Of a DNA stretch of 8,032 bases, positions 6,623 to 8,032 are shown piece after piece; within the stretch, counting starts at the first letter, position 1, and each line of letters begins with the position of its first letter. The notes below the pieces were generated by a model, which was not told where the DNA came from, did not search any database, and was given only the letters and a program-made list of their open reading frames with translations. The stretch comes from Desulfobacterales bacterium CG23_combo_of_CG06-09_8_20_14_all_52_9 (GTDB lineage Bacteria > Desulfobacterota > Desulfobacteria > Desulfobacterales > UBA2156). Made by a program: the position numbers and the translations under genes. The stretch is taken from positions 4,827 to 12,858 of the forward strand of contig PCSF01000187.1 in NCBI GenBank assembly GCA_002771315.1. The letters are read 5' to 3'.

Positions 6623-7790
6623 TATTTCCCAAAAAGCCTTAAAAATTTTGGCCGTGATCCCGGTCTACAACCATGCAACAACCCTCGGTGACGTCGTCCG
6701 TCGCACTCTTGCCTTGATCCCGGAAGTCCTAGTGGTCGACGACGGCAGTACTGACGACGGCATCAGGGTCCTTTCCGGGCTAAACATCATCACCATCCGA
6801 CACCCCGAAAATCGCGGCAAAGGAGCCGCCATCCTGACCGCGGCCGGAGAAGCCCGACGTCTCGGAATGACCCATATGATCACCCTGGACGCCGACGGTC
6901 AGCACGACCCTGCAGACGTTGTTCTCCTGATCGATGCGATTCAAACCAATCCTGAAGCCATCATCGTAGGAAACCGGCGGTTTTCAGGATCCGGCGCTCC
7001 CAGATCTTCCCGATTCGGAAAACATTTTTCCAATTTTTGGTTCCGCGTCCAGACCGGCCTAAAAGTCAAAGACACCCAGTGCGGTTTCCGAGCCTACCCG
7101 ATAGTAGTTTTCGAAGCCCTCGCACTCAGGGAGAAACATTATTCATTCGAAGTGGAAGTCCTCGTAAAGGCGGCTTGGGCAGGTCTTCCCATCAAGGACG
7201 TCGATGTATCGGTGCACTACCCAATAAAAAAAAACCGGATTTCCCACTTCAGGCCATTCCTGGATAATCTGCGCATCTCCCTTTTGAACACCCGGTTGAC
7301 CCTGCGTTCCCTGATCCCATGGCCCCATCGCCAAATCCTCGAAAAGGATGATCCGAATGCGCGGATTACGCTGCTGCACCCGATTCGATCCCTGAGATTC
7401 CTTTTAAGACAAGAGTTGACCCCCTGCAAGGCGGCCGCCTCCGGCGCTGTGGGGGTTTTCCTGGGAACGCTTCCGGCCATCGGTTTCCACACCCTTTTGA
7501 TCCTGGTGGCCGCCGGATATTTCCGATTGAACCGTGTGGCGGCTTTGGCCGCAAGTCGGCTGTGCATGCCGCCCCTGGTCCCGGCCCTTTGCATTGAAAT
7601 CGGGTACTATCTGCGTCACGGGCACTTTCTAACCGAGATCTCCATAGAAACGCTCGGATACCAGGGATTGCTACGTCTCCTGGAATGGGGTATCGGATCC
7701 ATATTTCTGGCGCCGGTCCTGTCCGCCGGTATCGGCGCGATCATCTATTTCGTTGCCCTGGGAATCTCTAAAAGCTTTTATGAACGGTAA
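6588..7790 (+). CDS. GT2 family glycosyltransferase fused to a C-terminal DUF2062 membrane domain
   Basis: Read from TTG 6588 the protein has 400 residues. The GT-A domain is of the dolichyl-phosphate-mannose-synthase-like GT2 type: ILAVIPVYNH (20-29), VVDDGSTDDG (49-58), the metal-binding DADGQHDPAD (101-110) and DTQCGFRAY (162-170). Residues about 264-398 are a DUF2062 domain: HPIRSLRFLLRQELTPCKAA, then at least three hydrophobic segments (285-310, 315-340, 365-392). It would transfer a sugar or phosphosugar to a membrane lipid on the cytoplasmic face. In APE-type clusters a GT2 enzyme sits beside, or is fused to, an LpxL-like acyltransferase, as here. The start is uncertain: no ATG is available and TTG 6588 has no ribosome site. 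An ATT at 6624 follows a strong GGAGGA by 7 bases and would give 388 residues. Its 3' end overlaps the acyltransferase gene by 11 bases. Confidence 0.88.
   Translation: MQRATSAWEDLDISQKALKILAVIPVYNHATTLGDVVRRTLALIPEVLVVDDGSTDDGIRVLSGLNIITIRHPENRGKGAAILTAAGEARRLGMTHMITLDADGQHDPADVVLLIDAIQTNPEAIIVGNRRFSGSGAPRSSRFGKHFSNFWFRVQTGLKVKDTQCGFRAYPIVVFEALALREKHYSFEVEVLVKAAWAGLPIKDVDVSVHYPIKKNRISHFRPFLDNLRISLLNTRLTLRSLIPWPHRQILEKDDPNARITLLHPIRSLRFLLRQELTPCKAAASGAVGVFLGTLPAIGFHTLLILVAAGYFRLNRVAALAASRLCMPPLVPALCIEIGYYLRHGHFLTEISIETLGYQGLLRLLEWGIGSIFLAPVLSAGIGAIIYFVALGISKSFYER
6611..6616 (+). promoter_or_regulatory. Strong ribosome binding site pointing to a possible ATT start of the GT2 gene
   Basis: GGAGGA is the best Shine-Dalgarno match in the window. 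It overlaps the last codons of the second radical SAM gene. At the right distance (7 bases) the only plausible in-frame codon is ATT at 6624, one base after the preceding stop ends at 6622; no ATG, GTG or TTG in frame fits. Confidence 0.5.
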
Positions 7791-8032
7791 TCCTCCTCCT
7801 CGCATCACGCCCCCTGTAAAGCGCTGGACCAGCCGGAGCATCGGCTCCCGACTCCAACACCGTATCTTTTACACGCTGATCCGCCTGGGAGGCACCTGCC
7901 TAGCGTATGCCGTCCTGCACGGAGTGGTCTTTTATTATATGGCCTTGCGGCCTTCCATCCGGGAAAAGACCCGGTTTTATCTTTCAAAACGATTCCCTCG
8001 GGAAAATGCCCTCATGCGATTTATGGACAGTT
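7780..8032 (+). CDS. LpxL/LpxP (HtrB)-like lipid acyltransferase, N-terminal part (3' end outside window)
   Basis: The frame opens with ATG 7780 and stays open to the window end (84 full codons). The protein begins with a Pro-rich segment and KRWTSRSIGSRLQHRIFY (14-31). A hydrophobic segment at about 36-56 (LAYAVLHGVVFYYMAL) follows, then RPSIREKTRFYLSKRFPR (57-74). This matches the N-terminus of LpxL/HtrB-family acyltransferases of the type found in APE and xanthomonadin clusters, including the W-x-x-R-S-I-G-S opening. These enzymes move an acyl chain from ACP to a lipid acceptor at the inner membrane. The catalytic HxxxxD motif would come later and is not visible, so activity cannot be judged. 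The gene overlaps the GT2 gene by 11 bases and has only a weak ribosome site, implying coupled translation. Confidence 0.8.
   Translation, partial: MNGNPPPRITPPVKRWTSRSIGSRLQHRIFYTLIRLGGTCLAYAVLHGVVFYYMALRPSIREKTRFYLSKRFPRENALMRFMDS

Overview
The window (about 8.0 kb) is a dense, single-strand block of nine genes, all on the + strand, with junctions that overlap or leave at most 18 bases. The first gene (an RND/MMPL exporter) is cut at its 5' end and the last (an LpxL/HtrB-type acyltransferase) at its 3' end, so this is the middle of a longer operon. An RND exporter and an LpxL-type acyltransferase point to a Gram-negative bacterium. The moderate GC content, the gene combination and the radical SAM types would suit a sulfate-reducer-like Desulfobacterota genome, but that placement is inference.

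Layout: 1-1170 exporter (C-terminal part); 1157-1546 small FabZ/ApeI-like hot-dog dehydratase; 1539-2033 hot-dog acyl thioesterase; 1976-3130 complete FabF-like ketosynthase with a Cys-His-His triad; 3127-3888 half-length ketosynthase-like protein without the active-site Cys (chain-length-factor-like); 3890-5155 and 5174-6622 two B12-binding-domain radical SAM proteins, each with a CxxxCxxC cluster motif; 6588-7790 GT2 glycosyltransferase fused to a C-terminal membrane DUF2062 domain; 7780 to the window end, N-terminus of an LpxL/LpxP-like acyltransferase.

Exporter, dehydratase, thioesterase, KS, CLF-like partner, GT2 and LpxL-like acyltransferase are the parts found in aryl-polyene (APE)/xanthomonadin-type clusters. 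Those clusters build a polyene acyl chain on an acyl carrier protein and attach it to a membrane lipid or glycolipid. The unusual element is the pair of cobalamin-type radical SAM genes placed between the chain-building and the lipid-attachment genes. I infer a variant pathway: an iterative FAS-II-like system makes an acyl chain, one or both radical SAM enzymes modify it (C-methylation, cyclisation or another radical step), GT2/DUF2062 and the acyltransferase assemble it on a membrane carrier, and the RND exporter moves it outward. The ACP, ketoreductase and any starter-unit ligase are not in the window and would have to lie outside it.

No RNA gene, mobile element, CRISPR array, internal promoter or terminator was recognised, and no gene-free stretch exceeds 18 bases.
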